Shown here in pieces: positions 62,821 to 64,000 of a stretch of DNA of 64,000 nt (the first letter of the stretch is position 1; every line of letters begins with the position of its first letter). Made by a program: the position numbers and the translations under genes. The DNA lies in the NCBI GenBank assembly GCA_029204225.1, contig CM055092.1:82934212-82998211 (forward strand), given 5' to 3'. This DNA comes from Diphasiastrum complanatum (taxonomy: Eukaryota; Streptophyta; Lycopodiopsida; Lycopodiales; Lycopodiaceae). Below the pieces are notes generated by a model. The model had not been told where the DNA came from. It did no database searches and was given only the letters and a program-made list of their open reading frames with translations.

Positions 62821-63382
62821 ATGGTCAATTCCAAACAGATAGCCCGTCTGACCACCTTTGTCCCTCCTCCTCGTCCTTCCAAAAGAAAGGCAGTATGAAC
62901 AGGTAGAGGTGGTCGTCCCCGAAGACCTTGGCTCAGGGACATAAGGAGATTGCAGAGGACAACCCATCTCCTTATTTTTTGTGCCCTTCTACAGGTCAGT
63001 GAGGCAAGTGACGAGGTCACTTTCTCAAGATGTTCATTGGAACATCACTACCTTGGAAGATCTTCATACTGCTTATGACGACTTCCAAGTAAAGTTTTAC
63101 GAGGACTCAACCCTCTGCACGATGCATGCCAAGAGAGTTACGCTCATGCCGCTGGACATGCACCTTGTCATGAGGATGAGAAATACATATGATCAGGTGT
63201 TCAGAAGTGGTTTTACCACTAGGCCACCACCGACAAAGAGAGGACCTGTGCCTGCAAGACAAAGGAGGAAACAAGCCAAACCTTCTAGGCTTAGGAAGAG
63301 GGTGATTCTCAGTGCAAGCCAATCACCATCCCCTCCTCCCATCTCTCATGTTATGGCTGGGACCATCACATGTCCAACGTGA
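62821..63382 (+). pseudogene. Divergent histone H3-like protein with long C-terminal tail
   Basis: The ATG at 62821 begins MVNSKQIARL, matching the H3 tail start ARTKQTARK at Lys4, Gln5, Ala7 and Arg8. After a TGA at 62896-62898 the same frame gives RRPWLRDIRRLQRTTHLLI, which aligns with the H3 alpha-N helix LREIRKYQKSTELLI. After one extra base in a run of T (62975-62980) the next frame gives VPFYRSVRQV and FYEDSTLCTMHAKRVTLMPL. They align with LPFQRLVREI and [20 protein letters not shown] of H3. Loop 1 has Trp (VHW) where H3 has Phe, as in CENH3, but no loop insertion. A ~60-residue basic, Pro-rich tail (KRGPVPARQRRKQAK) extends past the normal H3 end. Function as a histone is unproven. Confidence 0.72.
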
Positions 63383-64000
63383 TAGTCCACCCACCACACC
63401 ATTCCCACGTACTCCTCCAACGGCCCCTCGACTCCTCGTGTGGACGACATGAACACAATTGTAGATAAAATAATATCGATATAGATAAAAGCCTAATAGG
63501 CAATTTTTATAATGAATTGTGTATTAGATTTCATGTTGATCTAAAAGACTCATTCTTGGATTCCGAGAGGTATATAGTTTTTGATGAGTGTGTTGCCTAG
63601 ACGATAAATAAGCTCGGATGCCAATTTTGTTTCTTTATAAATTTCATAAATTATGTAAATCATATAAATATTGACTTCTGTAATGTTTTAAAAGAGAAGA
63701 CATCAGATTTATTATACCCAGTTATCGAAGCGGTCTAATGTATTTTGTAAATAGATGCAAATGTGACACCAACAAAGACATTCGTGTTGTATTGTCTTTT
63801 TTTGCACACAATCTTGATAGCCCCACTCAGGCAGCCAAGTATCTTCTCCATACAACTTCGGAGACAAAAATTTTCATCATTCTTTATTGCCAAGAGTAAC
63901 TGACTATGTATTATGTTAATATTTTTGACATTGTTCTATTAACTTTTTATAATTGCTTCAATGTGGCAACTGTCATTGGAGCATGCGCATGATTTTTTTA
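63383..64000. other. Downstream DNA without recognisable genes
   Basis: AT-rich, with no long open frame; continues past the window edge. Confidence 0.6.

Noticed and set aside
62821-63382. Calling the H3-like pseudogene a CENH3
   Set aside because: Loop 1 has the CENH3-like Trp but not the extra residues, and the N-terminal start is H3-like. The evidence does not separate a diverged H3 from CENH3.

Overview
The window is plant nuclear DNA, from a non-grass angiosperm I cannot name. The evidence is nested Copia and Ty3/gypsy LTR retrotransposons with plant primer-binding sites (TGGTATCAGAGC; one tRNA-Asp-like), very long GA/CT microsatellites, and split host genes with GT-AG introns (a plant CBM20 protein, a Dof/CDF-type factor). 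Most of the 64 kb is decayed transposon sequence. Coding capacity that is clearly host is limited to one multi-exon CBM20 gene, two fragments of a CDF-type Dof gene, a divergent histone-H3-like pseudogene and a few unrecognised reading frames.

Layout. 1-3225: a Tat-like gypsy remnant (+). 3226-5423: intergenic with two TG/AG microsatellites. 5424-7467: a Copia gag remnant with one LTR (-). 7468-18071: a Copia nest. Copia B (+, 8613-18071) was split by full-length young Copia J (-, 9215-15644, 655-bp LTRs, TSD GTTCA) and by a solo LTR (15916-17037, TSD TCTTG/TCTTA). 18131-21895: an LTR fragment and gypsy K, whose integrase is split by a ~1.1-kb insertion. 22148-22782: a chromovirus-like gypsy fragment (-). 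24050-25515: Copia-derived element G, with an open but catalytically dead RT-like frame. 25516-27310: no gene, but a cluster of CTGCGAGAGTT repeats on both strands. 27350-27830: N-terminal piece of a CDF gene. 27840-37620: gypsy D (-), split by a gag-only LTR element C (31100-36159). 38903-43473: young non-autonomous Copia E with 701-bp LTRs. 44429-44798: truncated Dof domain (-). 45088-46348: unknown coiled-coil pseudogene, abutting Copia F (-, 46349 to about 50155). 52132-56942: CBM20 gene. 59285-60480: decayed transposon-like protein gene of unclear family. 62821-63382: H3-like pseudogene.

How the parts relate. The retroelements parasitise one another. J inserted into B's reverse transcriptase/RNase H junction, C inserted into D's protease region, and a solo LTR sits in B's RNase H. 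Elements E and G share LTR starts (TGTGAAGAATTG), purine tracts and eroded but open pol-derived frames that align with J's pol motif by motif. They look like a non-autonomous Copia family that kept a pol-shaped protein without catalytic residues. Premature stops across independent elements are mostly CAG to TAG, TGG to TGA or CGA to TGA, as expected from deamination of methylated cytosine. All homology statements come from reading motifs by eye; no database search was run.
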